Assembly: GCA_024405755.1 (NCBI GenBank)
Contig: JAKSOD010000009.1
Location: 1 to 44,000 of the forward strand
Length of the DNA stretch: 44,000 nucleotides
Reading direction: 5' to 3'
From: Clostridia bacterium
GTDB taxonomy: Bacteria; Bacillota; Clostridia; Oscillospirales; CAG-272
Each line of letters starts with the position of its first letter. Position 1 is the stretch's first letter. Position numbers and translations under genes: made by a program. Below are positions 18,115 through 29,310 of this stretch, one piece after another. A model generated the notes under the pieces. The model searched no databases. It was not told the origin of the DNA and was given only the letters and a program-made list of their open reading frames with translations.

Positions 18115-18122
<8 letters not shown>
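16565..18122 (-). pseudogene. carB: carbamoyl-phosphate synthase large subunit, C-terminal half, frameshifted
   Basis: The homology begins at [24 protein letters not shown], the start of the second synthetase half (about residue 545 of about 1070). It continues through the ATP-grasp segment ([43 protein letters not shown]) to the MGS-like allosteric domain. One frameshift lies near 16935 (between LRNYGS and VVSVADEDK). A second lies near 16750 (between VLDSIRH and YVSCVINTRAILSGKH). After it the correct C-terminus ending VTMGISTINAK is read to the stop at 16565. The N-terminal half is missing; the 5' side is joined to purF. As read, no complete product is possible. Confidence 0.85.
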
Positions 18123-19874
<1,752 letters not shown>

Positions 19875-19899
19875 CTACATTGCCTATATTTTCGGTAGT

Positions 19900-21432
19900 C
19901 TATTCCCACTCCACCGTTGCCGGAGGCTTTGAGGTGATGTCATACACCACTCTCGTTATCATACCGATCTCTCCCGTGATTCTGTTTGACGCTCTCTCCA
20001 AAACATCGTATGGAAGTCTTGTCCATTCCGCCGTCATAAAATCGTCGGTCGTTACGGCTCTTAGCGCGACCGTGTACCCATACGTGCGAGCATCCCCTTT
20101 GACACCCACGCTACGCAGGTCGGTCAACACAGCAAAATACTGATTTGTATCCTTTTCGAGCTTTGCATTTGCAATCTCCTCACGGAAAATCGCATCCGCA
20201 TCTCTTAATACATCTAATTTATCTTTCGTGATTTCACCTATCACACGAACGGCAAGACCGGGCCCCGGAAATGGCTGTCTCCACACAAGCTCGTAAGGAA
20301 TACCGAGTTCTGTCCCTACCGCTCTGACCTCGTCCTTAAAGAGATCTCGCAAAGGTTCAACGATCTCGTCAAAGGCGATCACATCGGGAAGTCCGCCCAC
20401 GTTGTGATGGCTCTTGATCACCGCAGAATCCCCCTTTCCGCTCTCAATCACGTCGGGATAGATGGTTCCTTGCACAAGCACGTGGATCTTGCCCAGCTTC
20501 TTTGCCTCATCCTCAAATACGCGGATAAATTCCTCACCGATGATCTTTCTCTTTTGCTCCGGCTCGGTAACCCCTGCAAGTTTTGAAAGAAACCGTTCTT
20601 CGGCGCCTACACGAATGAGATTCAGTCCAAAGTGTCCCTTGAAGGTCGCTTCAACAAAATCTCCCTCGTCTTTCCGCAAGAGTCCGTGATCAACGAAAAC
20701 ACAGATCAGGTTTTCGCCAATGGCTTTATGCAATAGCACGGCCGCTACGGAGGAGTCTACGCCCCCCGATAAAGCAAGCAAAACCCTTTTGCCGGAAAGC
20801 TCCTTTTTGTATTTTGTAACAGAGCTTTCGACGAAATTATCCATCGTCCAGTCGCCCGTGCAGCCGCAAATGTCGAACAGAAAGTTATAAAGAATTTGCT
20901 TTCCGAATTCGCTGTGCGTTACCTCGGGATGGAACTGCACGCCGTAAAGCTTTCGCTCTTCGTCGCACATTGCCGCACACGGACACTTATCTGTGTAGCC
21001 GATGATCTCAAAGCCTGCGGGGACTTCTTTTATGTAATCGGTGTGGCTCATCCATACGATGCTTTTCTCGGGAATACCCTTAAAAAGCACACTATTCTTT
21101 ACATATACGGTAGTTTTTCCGTATTCGCTGCTGTTCTCGGCAGAGGTGATCACACCTCCTGCCATATACGCCATGAGCTGATCTCCGTAGCAGATACCAA
21201 GGATAGGTATTCCGATATTCAAAATGACAGGATCATAGTGAGGAGACTTCTCATCATATACGCTGTTGGGACCGCCCGTGAAGATGATTCCCTTGTATCC
21301 GATTTCCTTGATTTCCCCCACTGTGATCTTATTATAAGGCTTGATCTCGGCATATACGTGATGCTCTCGCACCCGGCGTGCGATCAGTTGGTTATACTGT
21401 CCACCGAAGTCCAAAACAAGTATCTTTTCCAT
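19900..21432 (-). CDS. guaA: GMP synthase (glutamine-hydrolysing)
   Basis: 510 residues from ATG 21432 ([23 protein letters not shown]), preceded by GAGGTG. Class I amidotransferase domain with [17 protein letters not shown]-loop pyrophosphatase motif [14 protein letters not shown] near 225, and the GuaA dimerisation domain ending [12 protein letters not shown]. It converts XMP to GMP. It begins seven bases after purB stops, so the genes are co-transcribed. Complete. Confidence 0.97.
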   Translation of the reverse strand: MEKILVLDFGGQYNQLIARRVREHHVYAEIKPYNKITVGEIKEIGYKGIIFTGGPNSVYDEKSPHYDPVILNIGIPILGICYGDQLMAYMAGGVITSAENSSEYGKTTVYVKNSVLFKGIPEKSIVWMSHTDYIKEVPAGFEIIGYTDKCPCAAMCDEERKLYGVQFHPEVTHSEFGKQILYNFLFDICGCTGDWTMDNFVESSVTKYKKELSGKRVLLALSGGVDSSVAAVLLHKAIGENLICVFVDHGLLRKDEGDFVEATFKGHFGLNLIRVGAEERFLSKLAGVTEPEQKRKIIGEEFIRVFEDEAKKLGKIHVLVQGTIYPDVIESGKGDSAVIKSHHNVGGLPDVIAFDEIVEPLRDLFKDEVRAVGTELGIPYELVWRQPFPGPGLAVRVIGEITKDKLDVLRDADAIFREEIANAKLEKDTNQYFAVLTDLRSVGVKGDARTYGYTVALRAVTTDDFMTAEWTRLPYDVLERASNRITGEIGMITRVVYDITSKPPATVEWE

Positions 21433-21439
21433 ACGCACC

Positions 21440-22855
21440 TCAAAGATTGATTTCTGCGCTTGAGCCGTCAACGCCTTCTAACAAGGGCTTGACCTTAGCA
21501 AGGAAAGCTTCCACCTGCTCGGGACACCTGCCAATATACTTACTCGGTTCCAGAAGCGCGTTGATCTCAGCCTCACTCATACCAAAGGTAGGCTCGGCGG
21601 CAAGTCTTGCCGTCAGGTCACATTCCTCACCGTTCTTCATTTTGGCGGTTGCTTCCATCGAGCACTTTCGAATAATCTCGTGGATCTCTTGACGGTTGCC
21701 TCCACGCTTGACCGCTTCCATCATCAAATTCTCGGTTGCGATAAAGGGCAGGTATTCCCTGACCGTTTTTTCAACGATCTTTTCGTTCACATGAAGCCCG
21801 TCCGTTACATTCTGGCAAAGGCGAATCACCGCGTCTGCGCACAGGAATCCCTCGGGCATGGAAATGCGGCGGTTAGCGGAATCATCAAGTGTTCTTTCAA
21901 GCCACTGTGTCGATGCCGTCATCGGTGCGTTCATCGCATCCGTCATTAAATAGCGAGACAGCGAGCAAATACGCTCACTTCTCATTGGGTTGCGCTTGTA
22001 TGCCATAGCAGAGGAACCGATCTGATTCTTTTCAAAGGGTTCTTCTACCTGTCTGTCGTGCTGGAGCAGACGAATATCGTTCGCCATTCTGTACGCACTC
22101 TGCGCGATAGAGGAAAGCGCGTTCAGTATTCTTGAATCCACCTTGCGGGGATACGTCTGCCCGGCTACATCAAAGCACTCGTCAAATCCGAAATCTTTAC
22201 AGATCATTCGGTTCATTTCGTCGATCTTTGCGGTATCCCCCTCAAAGAGCTCCACAAAGCTTGCCTCCGTACCTGTCGTTCCGCGACAGCCAAGAAGCTT
22301 GATATTGTCAATTGCAAAATCAAGCTCGTGAAGATCGGAGAGAAAATCCTGCATCCAAAGCGTTGCGCGCTTACCAACCGTTACAAGCTGTGCCGGCTGA
22401 TAGTGCGTATAGCCGAGAGTGGGCATCTCCTTATATTTTTCGGCGAATTTGGAAAGATTCTCTAAAACCACCAACAGCTCTGCACGTAAATAGCGCAGAG
22501 CATCACGGTAAATTATGAGATCTGCGTTATCGGTAACAAAGCAGCTTGTCGCGCCAAGATGTATGATACCTGCGGCAGAAGGGGCAGCTTGCCCATAGGC
22601 ATAGACGTGAGCCATTACGTCGTGTCGAACTTCCTTTTCACGTGCGGCAACACACGCATAATCTATGTCGGTCGTATGTGCTTCAAGCTCCGCAACCTGT
22701 CCTTCGGTCACGGGAAGTCCAAGAGCGTGTTCAGCTTTTGCAAGGGACACCCAAAGGCGACGCCACGTGCTATAGCGGGTGTCACTTGAAAGCAGGCTCA
22801 GCATATATTCAGATGCGTAACGCGAGGATAAGGGGGATTCGTATTTGCTTGTCAT
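21440..22855 (-). CDS. purB: adenylosuccinate lyase
   Basis: 471 residues from ATG 22855 ([19 protein letters not shown]), with AAGGAG nine bases upstream; an ATG six bases earlier is too close to that site. The fumarase/aspartase-superfamily signature [16 protein letters not shown] is present near 290, and the clostridial/animal-like PurB length fits. It acts twice in purine synthesis (SAICAR and adenylosuccinate cleavage). It sits between purA and guaA. Confidence 0.96.
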   Translation of the reverse strand: MTSKYESPLSSRYASEYMLSLLSSDTRYSTWRRLWVSLAKAEHALGLPVTEGQVAELEAHTTDIDYACVAAREKEVRHDVMAHVYAYGQAAPSAAGIIHLGATSCFVTDNADLIIYRDALRYLRAELLVVLENLSKFAEKYKEMPTLGYTHYQPAQLVTVGKRATLWMQDFLSDLHELDFAIDNIKLLGCRGTTGTEASFVELFEGDTAKIDEMNRMICKDFGFDECFDVAGQTYPRKVDSRILNALSSIAQSAYRMANDIRLLQHDRQVEEPFEKNQIGSSAMAYKRNPMRSERICSLSRYLMTDAMNAPMTASTQWLERTLDDSANRRISMPEGFLCADAVIRLCQNVTDGLHVNEKIVEKTVREYLPFIATENLMMEAVKRGGNRQEIHEIIRKCSMEATAKMKNGEECDLTARLAAEPTFGMSEAEINALLEPSKYIGRCPEQVEAFLAKVKPLLEGVDGSSAEINL

Positions 22856-22866
22856 ATTCATTCTCC

Positions 22867-24144
22867 TTACTTTCTGATAATGATACTGTCTCTTTCGGGT
22901 CCTACCGAAACGTAGGTGATTGGACAATCGATTTGTTTTTCAATAAACATAACGTATTCTCGTGCCTCACGCGGCAGATCTTCCCACTTGCGAACACCCG
23001 AGATGTCACATTTCCAGCCGTCAAAATATTCTATAACGGGTTTCGCATTTCCCAGTGCCGACGGAAACGGAAAACGGTTTGTCTCCTTGCCGTCAAGAAT
23101 GTATTTCGTACATACGGGGATCTTGTCCATATACGAAAGCACGTCGAGCTTGGTAAGTGCTATTGCCGTTGCCGCTTGAACCTCAACGCCGTAACGTGTT
23201 GCCACGATATCAATGGGACCGACACGGCGAGGTCTCCCAGTTTTGGCTCCATACTCAAATCCTGCTTTGCGAAGCTCATCTGCTTCGTCACCGAACATCT
23301 CACAAACAAACGGTCCCTCTCCCACGCAGGTGGAATAAGCCTTGACCACACCAACCACTTCATCCACCTTGGCGGATGGAAGTCCGGAACCGATCGGTGC
23401 GTACGCCGCTGTTGTGTTAGAGGAGGTGGTATACGGATAAATACCGTAATCAAGATCGCGCAAAGAGCCCAGCTGTGCCTCAAAAAGGATCTTCTTGCCC
23501 TCTTTTTGCGCTTCCTTCAAAAACAAGCCTGTGTCGCACACATATGGCTTAATCTTTTCGCAAGCATCAGAGAGCCACGCTTCAAGCTTTTCCATCGTAT
23601 AGGGCTCTGCCCCGTAAACCTTTGTCAAGGTCAGGTTCTTCCATTCAAGCAGATCGGCAAGATGCGCTTTTAATTCTTGGGGATAGAATAATTCTCCCGC
23701 AAGAACGGTCTTTTTCTGATATTTGTCCGAATAGAACGGCGCGATACCTTGTTTGGTGGAGCCGTATTTTTTATCGGCTAGTCTCGCCTCCTCCAAAGCA
23801 TCAAGATCGCGGTGCCAAGGAAGCAAAAGTGAAGCTCGTTCACTGATTTTGAGATTATCGGGGGTGAGAGCAACGCCCTTTCCCATTACATCCTGCATCT
23901 CAATCCACAAATTTTCGGGATCAAGTGCCACACCGTTGCCGAGTATATTGACGATGCCTTCTCTGAATATTCCCGAGGGAAGCAGATGAAGCGCGAATTT
24001 TCCGTATTCATTGATGACGGTGTGACCTGCGTTGCCGCCGCCTTGATATCTGACGACCACATCGTAGTCCTCTGTGAGAAAATCCACCATTCTTCCCTTT
24101 CCTTCGTCACCCCAGTTGATTCCAACAATTGCACAGTTTGACAT
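22867..24144 (-). CDS. purA: adenylosuccinate synthetase
   Basis: 425 residues, complete. N-terminal GTP-binding GINWGDEGKGRMVDFLTE with the catalytic Asp/His pair (His in GGGNAGHTVI) is visible. It makes adenylosuccinate from IMP, aspartate and GTP. AGGAAGG precedes the start. It lies 26 bases after purC and 11 before purB. Purine steps and amidotransferases are thus arranged as one minus-strand operon from the promoter at 25101-25128. Confidence 0.97.
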   Translation of the reverse strand: MSNCAIVGINWGDEGKGRMVDFLTEDYDVVVRYQGGGNAGHTVINEYGKFALHLLPSGIFREGIVNILGNGVALDPENLWIEMQDVMGKGVALTPDNLKISERASLLLPWHRDLDALEEARLADKKYGSTKQGIAPFYSDKYQKKTVLAGELFYPQELKAHLADLLEWKNLTLTKVYGAEPYTMEKLEAWLSDACEKIKPYVCDTGLFLKEAQKEGKKILFEAQLGSLRDLDYGIYPYTTSSNTTAAYAPIGSGLPSAKVDEVVGVVKAYSTCVGEGPFVCEMFGDEADELRKAGFEYGAKTGRPRRVGPIDIVATRYGVEVQAATAIALTKLDVLSYMDKIPVCTKYILDGKETNRFPFPSALGNAKPVIEYFDGWKCDISGVRKWEDLPREAREYVMFIEKQIDCPITYVSVGPERDSIIIRK

Positions 24145-24170
24145 AATAATTTACCTTCCTCAAAATAAAT

Positions 24171-24884
24171 TTAGATGTGAGCAGTCAACCGCTTCATTAC
24201 CTCGGCATATGCATCCTCAACACCGCCAAGATCACGGCGGAAACGATCCTTATCCAGCTTTTCCCCCGTCTTGCTATCCCAGAGACGGCAGGTATCCGGG
24301 CTGATCTCATCGGCAAGAACAACAGTCCCGTCGGACAGTCTGCCGAACTCCAACTTGAAATCAACAAGCGTTACGCCGCACTCACGCCAAAACGCCTTTA
24401 ACTGCTCGTTTACTGTAAAGGAATACTTCTTGATGGTTTCAATTTCCTCGAAAGTGGCAAGATGCAACGCCAGCGCGTGATACTCGTCAAGGAGCGGATC
24501 GCCGAGTTCATCGTTTTTATATGAGAACTCAATGGTTGGAGAATCGAAAACAACTCCTTCCTCCACGCCGTATCTCTTGGAAAACGAACCTGCGGCAATA
24601 TTTCTCACAATAACTTCAAGCGGTACAATGGATACCTTCTTGACAAGAGTTTCCCTCTCGCTGAGCTCCTCCACATAATGGGTGGGAATCCCCGCCTTTT
24701 CCAGCCTTTGCATCAAAAGATTGCTCATTTTGTTGTTGATCACACCTTTACCCACGATTGTTCCCTTTTTGAGTCCGTTGAATGCCGTTGCGTCGTCCTT
24801 GTAGGATACGATGAGCAGCTCGGGATCGTCCGTCGCAAAGACCTTTTTGGCTTTTCCCTCGTAAAGTTGTTCTCTCTTTTCCAT
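24171..24884 (-). CDS. purC: SAICAR synthetase
   Basis: 237 residues, complete: [55 protein letters not shown] and [13 protein letters not shown] are all PurC signatures. It joins CAIR and aspartate. GGAGG precedes the ATG. It is the first gene of the long purine/amidotransferase operon. It has an unusually long leader (about 210 bases) holding two copies of the nitrogen-gene hairpin and two possible terminators, so its expression is probably controlled by antitermination. Confidence 0.97.
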   Translation of the reverse strand: MEKREQLYEGKAKKVFATDDPELLIVSYKDDATAFNGLKKGTIVGKGVINNKMSNLLMQRLEKAGIPTHYVEELSERETLVKKVSIVPLEVIVRNIAAGSFSKRYGVEEGVVFDSPTIEFSYKNDELGDPLLDEYHALALHLATFEEIETIKKYSFTVNEQLKAFWRECGVTLVDFKLEFGRLSDGTVVLADEISPDTCRLWDSKTGEKLDKDRFRRDLGGVEDAYAEVMKRLTAHI

Positions 24885-24938
24885 ATGTGTATACCTCCAT
24901 TTTTTGAGTCAAAAATTGAAATCCCCGTAACAAGCAAA

Positions 24939-24987
24939 AAAGGCAAAGACGCTTAATGCGGTGAAGCATTAAGACGCCTTTGCCTTT
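24939..24987 (-). promoter_or_regulatory. purC proximal attenuator: hexaloop hairpin overlapping a terminator
   Basis: Read on the minus strand, hairpin P1 at 24971-24986 is AAGGC-[AAAGGC]-GUCUU. The same 5' arm forms a longer terminator with the distal arm: AAAGGCAAAG (24978-24987) pairs with CTTTGCCTTT (24939-24948), with CTTAATGC/GCATTAAG nested inside around loop UUCACC. T7 follows. P1 and the terminator cannot form together. Confidence 0.7.
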
Positions 24988-24999
24988 GCATCTATTCAG

Positions 25000-25092
25000 T
25001 TTTGTTTACAAAATAAAAATACGGACAACTCGCCCCGACAAAACCGACCGTAAATCTACGCCCGATAATGATCGGAAGACGCCATTGCCCTC
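25000..25092 (-). promoter_or_regulatory. purC distal leader: second hexaloop hairpin plus hairpins
   Basis: Minus strand: P1 at 25075-25092 is GAGGGC-[AAUGGC]-GUCUUC. It is followed at once by CCGA-[UCAUUA]-UCGG, a small CGTA/TACG hairpin, and an imperfect stem (ACGG...CCGT) that ends before ATTTTTATTTT, possibly another weak terminator. No known riboswitch class (purine, PRPP, glutamine) is recognised here. Confidence 0.55.
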
Positions 25093-25100
25093 ACGGAATT

Positions 25101-25128
25101 ATTATACACCTTTTTTCTTATTTGTCAA
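25101..25128 (-). promoter_or_regulatory. promoter of the purC operon
   Basis: Minus-strand TTGACA (25123-25128), 16-base spacer, TATAAT (25101-25106). Transcription would start about nine bases before the first P1 hairpin. Confidence 0.85.
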
Positions 25129-25139
25129 TATAATTTAAT

Positions 25140-25174
25140 AAAAAAACGAGCCGCGTTCTCAAAAAACGCAGCTC
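25140..25174 (-). terminator. terminator of asnB
   Basis: Ten-pair stem (GAGCTGCGTT with AACGCGGCTC, one G-T pair), loop of seven, then T7 on the minus strand, 11 bases after the asnB stop. Confidence 0.9.
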
Positions 25175-25185
25175 TGATTTTTCGT

Positions 25186-26769
25186 TTATACACCGCTGGC
25201 TCCGTAGTTGGAGAGCACTCGGGCAGAGGGATCCTTTACGTCGCAGCCCTTCCACGCCTTGTTGGGCATCCAGAAAGCGACGATCATTTCAGATTGTTCG
25301 GGATAATACTTTTCAAATATCTCACGATACAAAAGCGATTCCTTGGTAAAGGGGGTTGCGTGTGTGTACTTTTTGCACCCTTCCTCAAATTCCGAATCGG
25401 TATACTTACTCTCGGCATATTCCTTTAAGTAGTCAACCATTGAGTGTCCTACCGCATCCGAGAACGCAGCTTTCTCTCGCCACAAAATCGAATCGGGTAG
25501 ATAATCACCATCCTCAAAGGCGTGGCGTAAGAGATATTTTCCTTTTCCGTACTTGTTCAGCTTTAGCTCGGGATCGATGCTCATGACGTACTTGACAAAA
25601 TCCAAATCACCGAACGGAACTCTTGCTTCAAGAGAGTTTACCGAAATGCAACGGTCGGCACGAAGCACATCGTACATATGAAGCTCACGGATCCTCTTCT
25701 CCGACTCCTTTTGAAATTCGGCGGCACTTGGTGCAAAATCGGTGTATTTATAACCAAACAGCTCGTCGGAAATCTCCCCCGTGAGAAGAACTCGAATATC
25801 GGTCTGCTCGTGGATCGCCTTGCAGATGAGATACATTCCCATACTGGCTCTGATCGTCGTTATATCAAAGGTACCAAGCATTGCAATGACCGTTTCAAGC
25901 GAGGAAAGCACATCATCCGGCGTCATATAGATCTCCGTATGATCGCTTCCAATGTAATCGGCAACCTGCTTTGCATATTTGAGGTCGATAGCATCCTCAC
26001 TCATTCCGATGGCAAATGTCTTGATCGGCACGTCACTCTTTTTCTGCGCAATTGCGCACACCAACGAAGAGTCCAAGCCGCCCGAAAGAAGAAATCCAAC
26101 CTTAGCGTCGGCAACGAGTCTTTTTTCAACACCTGCCACCAGCTTGTCGTGAATCTGATGGCATACGCCCTCAAGGTCATCCTGACAGACTTTATCCACC
26201 TTTGCGATATCGGTATAGCACTCGAAACGACCGTCTTTATAGTAGTGTCCGGGAGGAAACGGCATGATCTTTTCTGTAAGACCGACAAGGTTTTTCGCTT
26301 CACTGGCAAAAAGGATTACGCCTTCACCGTCATACCCGTAATAAAGAGGTCTGATACCGATGGGATCACGGGCTGCTATGTACTCATCCTTATCACCATC
26401 ATAAATGATGAGAGCGTATTCCGCATCAAGCATAGCAAACATTGCAGTGCCGTATTCACGGTACATCGGGAGCAGTATCTCACAATCGCTGTTGCTTACA
26501 AAGGTATATCCCTTCTTTTTTAGTGCTTCCCTTTGTTTTTCAAAGCCGTAGATTTCACCGTTACACACAACGTAGCTGCCGGAAAGTTCAAAGGGCTGCA
26601 TTCCTGACGGAGTAAGACCCATAATTGCCAGTCTGTGAAACCCAAGAAGACCATTTCCCGTATCAATGATTTTCGTATCATCCGGTCCGCGCGAGACCGT
26701 TTTATCAAACGCTTCGGAAAACGACGCAAAAGTGGTGCCGCTTCCGCAATAACCCATAATGGAACACAT
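25186..26769 (-). CDS. asnB: asparagine synthase (glutamine-hydrolysing)
   Basis: 527 residues. MCSIMGY exposes catalytic Cys2 of the Ntn amidotransferase domain; SRGPDD, CNGEIYG and ARDPIGIRPLYYG are standard. The PP-loop LLSGGLDSSLVCAIA near 230 begins the synthetase domain, with LTGEISDELFGY near 330. It makes asparagine from aspartate, glutamine and ATP. The start is fixed by Cys2 and GAGGT upstream. It is preceded by a T-box with an asparagine specifier, so it responds to uncharged tRNA-Asn. It ends at its own terminator. Confidence 0.96.
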   Translation of the reverse strand: MCSIMGYCGSGTTFASFSEAFDKTVSRGPDDTKIIDTGNGLLGFHRLAIMGLTPSGMQPFELSGSYVVCNGEIYGFEKQREALKKKGYTFVSNSDCEILLPMYREYGTAMFAMLDAEYALIIYDGDKDEYIAARDPIGIRPLYYGYDGEGVILFASEAKNLVGLTEKIMPFPPGHYYKDGRFECYTDIAKVDKVCQDDLEGVCHQIHDKLVAGVEKRLVADAKVGFLLSGGLDSSLVCAIAQKKSDVPIKTFAIGMSEDAIDLKYAKQVADYIGSDHTEIYMTPDDVLSSLETVIAMLGTFDITTIRASMGMYLICKAIHEQTDIRVLLTGEISDELFGYKYTDFAPSAAEFQKESEKRIRELHMYDVLRADRCISVNSLEARVPFGDLDFVKYVMSIDPELKLNKYGKGKYLLRHAFEDGDYLPDSILWREKAAFSDAVGHSMVDYLKEYAESKYTDSEFEEGCKKYTHATPFTKESLLYREIFEKYYPEQSEMIVAFWMPNKAWKGCDVKDPSARVLSNYGASGV

Positions 26770-26806
26770 TGTTTTTACCTCATATATGTAGTAAATTCAG
26801 CATCCT

Positions 26807-27032
26807 ATAGGGCAAGTGCTGTACTCGCGGTGCCACCTATATTTGTTCTTCATTTTTGCCTCAATCAAGGCTATGTCGATTGACGCACGACCAAACGGCG
26901 CACCTACTAAAGCCGAGGCTTTTTCAGCTTGCAGCTCGAAAAGTGTTCTTCATACGGACTCGCCGCACGGCTTCCACCATCCCGTGCTCTCTATAAGCGA
27001 GTATCCGTATTACTTCTCTTTTCTCAAACGCT
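26807..27032 (-). promoter_or_regulatory. T-box leader with Asn (AAC) specifier
   Basis: Minus strand: the T-box bulge AGGTGGCACCGCG is at 26826-26838, inside an antiterminator closed by ATAGG (26836-26840) and CCTAT (26807-26811). Upstream, a long Stem I pairs ATACGGATACTCGC with GCGAGTCCGTATG and carries distal GGGATGGTGGAAGCC. The specifier AAC lies at 26945-26947 in GAAGAACA. Asn specifier and asnB target agree. I see no T-run terminator between the T-box and the asnB start, so control may be translational, or the terminator is atypical. Confidence 0.92.
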
Positions 27033-27048
27033 TTTGTTCTTTTAGGAG

Positions 27049-27219
27049 TTAATCCCAAGTGGTTGTATTCCGAGCATATTCGCTCGTATTCTTATCCTCA
27101 CGGGAAAGGAACGCTTTCTCGTACAGAGGATCGGGCTTTACTTCTTTCAACTGCATCTCGGGAGTCTGCTCCTTAAAATCAATTTGAGGAGCAAATTCAT
27201 TTTCTTTCTTTCTTTGCAT
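27049..27219 (-). CDS. small charged protein, 56 residues
   Basis: ATG at 27219 with AAAGGAG about ten bases upstream. The translation begins MQRKKENEFAPQ, continues with a Glu/Lys/Pro-rich body containing DPLYEKAF, and ends ARNTTTWD. It has no hydrophobic segment, so it is likely soluble and disordered. It sits between the HPr-like gene (gap 29) and the asnB T-box. I do not recognise it; coding is supported only by the ribosome binding site, good spacing and codon pattern. Confidence 0.6.
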   Translation of the reverse strand: MQRKKENEFAPQIDFKEQTPEMQLKEVKPDPLYEKAFLSREDKNTSEYARNTTTWD

Positions 27220-27248
27220 AATAGAAAGCTCCTTTCACTTTTTGAAAG

Positions 27249-27518
27249 CTATTCTTTAATGAACTTTTGGATCAAAGGGTAAATATCTTTCTCACATTCA
27301 CAATAAATCGTATTCCAATCTATATTTTGAGACATTCGATGTCTGTGCTGTATGTGTCCGCCGAGCAGTAACACGCATAGCATTGACTTTGCGGATAGCT
27401 CCCACGGACTTCCGTGTTCATCTTTACCGCTGAGTCTTACATCAACATCTACTCCCTGTACGATTCTTGTAAATTCCTGCACATCCTGAGCTGTCGTTAA
27501 TTCAATTTCGTATTTCAT
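27249..27518 (-). CDS. HPr-like protein without the phosphorylated histidine
   Basis: 89 residues with an HPr-type pattern: MKYEIELTTAQDVQEFTRIV, then DVDVRLSGKDEHGSPWELSAKSMLCVLLL, where AKS-x3-LLLL corresponds to the HPr helix-2 region, and a C-terminal helix. The HPr active-site GLHARPA is missing, so it is not a normal PTS phosphocarrier. It starts nine bases after amt stops and probably belongs to the glnN-amt transcript. A role as a binding or regulatory module in nitrogen metabolism is only inference. Confidence 0.6.
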   Translation of the reverse strand: MKYEIELTTAQDVQEFTRIVQGVDVDVRLSGKDEHGSPWELSAKSMLCVLLLGGHIQHRHRMSQNIDWNTIYCECEKDIYPLIQKFIKE

Positions 27519-27527
27519 ATTTCTCCT

Positions 27528-29279
27528 TTACTCAACATCCTGCAAGGCATCGTAGCCCTCTTCACCGGTACGAACCTTTACGACGTTTTCAACGTCATAA
27601 ACGAAGATCTTACCATCCCCAATGTGTCCGGTGTAAAGAACCTTCTTTGCCGTTTCGATGACCTGACGTACAGGTATCTTGCTGACAACGATATCTATCT
27701 GCACCTTGGGCAACAGATTTGCCTCAACCTGAACACCGCGGTAATATTCCGGCTTGCCCTTCTGCGCTCCGCATCCGAGCACGTGAGAAACGGTCATGCC
27801 CGTAATACCAATATCCATCATAGCGTTCTTGAGAGTCTCAAGTCTCGCTTCCTTACAAATGATCTCGACCTTTGTGAACTTCGGCGTACCATCTTCAAAA
27901 GCAGGAACCTTCTTTACGGGGACCGCCTCTGCCATCGGTACCTCTCCGCTAACGGCAACGGCACTCTCATATCCGTAATCAAGACTTTCAACTGCGGGAA
28001 CGAAATCTGCGTAAGCACTGGGCAAGCCGTGCTCGGTGCTGTCAAGTCCCTTGATCTCCTCCTCGGCACTTACACGCAGACCAACCGTCTTCTTGATGAT
28101 GAGGAAGGTAATCGTCATCGTGACGGCGGTCCATGCGAGAACCGCAAGAATGCCTACCGTCTGCTTACCGAGAAGCACTGCACTTCCCGTATAAAACAAT
28201 CCGTTAAGACCTGCGGGAGCCTCGGGATTTGCCAGAAGTCCTACTGCAAGCGTTCCCCAAACACCGTTAACCAAATGAACACCAACGGCACCGACGGGAT
28301 CGTCGATATGCAGCTTCAGGTCAAGAAACTCAACAACCACTACAACAAGGATACCCGATACGACACCAACAACCGTAGCACCGATCGCATCCAGCGAATC
28401 ACAGCCCGCTGTAATGCCTACAAGTCCTGCCAAGGAAGCATTGAGACACATAGAAACGTCGGGCTTGCCGTTCTTGATCCAAGTAAAGATCATCGTCGTG
28501 CAGGTCGCAACTGCGGGGGCAATGGTTGTGGTAAGGAAGATGGATGCCAAAGAGGTTCCATCCCATGCTGCCGCTCCGTTGAAGCCGTACCATCCAAACC
28601 AAAGGATAAAGCAACCAAGCGCGCCAAGCGTGATAGAGTGACCGGGAATCGCGTTTACCTTTGTAACCTTTCCCGCCTTATCCTTAACATATTTGCCAAG
28701 ACGGGGACCAACCATAATTGCACCGATCAATGCGGTCAAGCCTCCAACCGAGTGAATGGCAGCGGAACCCGCGAAATCGTGGAAGCCCCACTGTGCAAGC
28801 CAGCCCTGGGAATTCCAGACCCAGCCTGCCTCAATCGGATAAACGACAAGAGAGATCACACCGGAATAAATACAATACGAAACAAATTTTGTTCTCTCTG
28901 CCATAGCCCCCGAAACAATGGTTGCGGTGGTAGCGCAGAACACAAGGTTAAATACAAAGCTCGAAGCATTTTCCTTGATAAATCCACCAAAATCGGTAAA
29001 GATATCGAGATTCGGTACTCCGACGAGACCAAAAACGTAATCCTCAGCCATCATCAGTCCGAAGCCCAGCAAAACGAACACAACCGTTCCGATGCAGAAG
29101 TCCATCAGGTTCTTCATAATGATGTTACCTGCGTTTTTCGCTCTGGTAAAGCCTGTTTCAACCATTGCGAAGCCTGCCTGCATAAAGAATACAAGCGCGG
29201 CTCCAATCAAAAACCACACACCGAACACCTCGGTCGTTACAGCTTCCTTTACAAATTCCATGATGCTTGTAGCATCCAT
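27528..29279 (-). CDS. amt: ammonium transporter with fused C-terminal PII domain
   Basis: 583 residues. Residues 1-400 form an 11-helix Amt channel (GFAMVETGFTRAKNAGNIIMKNLMDF; HSVGGLTALIGAIMVGPR; VHLVNGVWGTLAVGL). After a Pro/Val-rich linker, about 470-583 is a complete PII fold (FTKVEIICKEARLETLKNAMMD; EYYRGVQVEANLLPKVQIDIVV; TGHIGDGKIFVYDVENVVKVRTGE). The T-loop lacks the RG-x-x-Y uridylylation tyrosine (RGVQV instead), so control would be by nucleotide and 2-oxoglutarate binding. The start at 29279 is favoured because AAGGAG is nine bases upstream. It lies 31 bases after glnN, so the two are co-transcribed. Confidence 0.93.
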   Translation of the reverse strand: MDATSIMEFVKEAVTTEVFGVWFLIGAALVFFMQAGFAMVETGFTRAKNAGNIIMKNLMDFCIGTVVFVLLGFGLMMAEDYVFGLVGVPNLDIFTDFGGFIKENASSFVFNLVFCATTATIVSGAMAERTKFVSYCIYSGVISLVVYPIEAGWVWNSQGWLAQWGFHDFAGSAAIHSVGGLTALIGAIMVGPRLGKYVKDKAGKVTKVNAIPGHSITLGALGCFILWFGWYGFNGAAAWDGTSLASIFLTTTIAPAVATCTTMIFTWIKNGKPDVSMCLNASLAGLVGITAGCDSLDAIGATVVGVVSGILVVVVVEFLDLKLHIDDPVGAVGVHLVNGVWGTLAVGLLANPEAPAGLNGLFYTGSAVLLGKQTVGILAVLAWTAVTMTITFLIIKKTVGLRVSAEEEIKGLDSTEHGLPSAYADFVPAVESLDYGYESAVAVSGEVPMAEAVPVKKVPAFEDGTPKFTKVEIICKEARLETLKNAMMDIGITGMTVSHVLGCGAQKGKPEYYRGVQVEANLLPKVQIDIVVSKIPVRQVIETAKKVLYTGHIGDGKIFVYDVENVVKVRTGEEGYDALQDVE

Positions 29280-29310
29280 ATCAATCATCTCCTTAACGTA
29301 AATGCTCTGT

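Noticed and set aside
24990..25100. Purine or glutamine riboswitch before purC
   Set aside because: Conserved purine-riboswitch loop sequences and other known aptamer cores are not present; the recognisable parts are the P1 hairpins and terminator-like stems.
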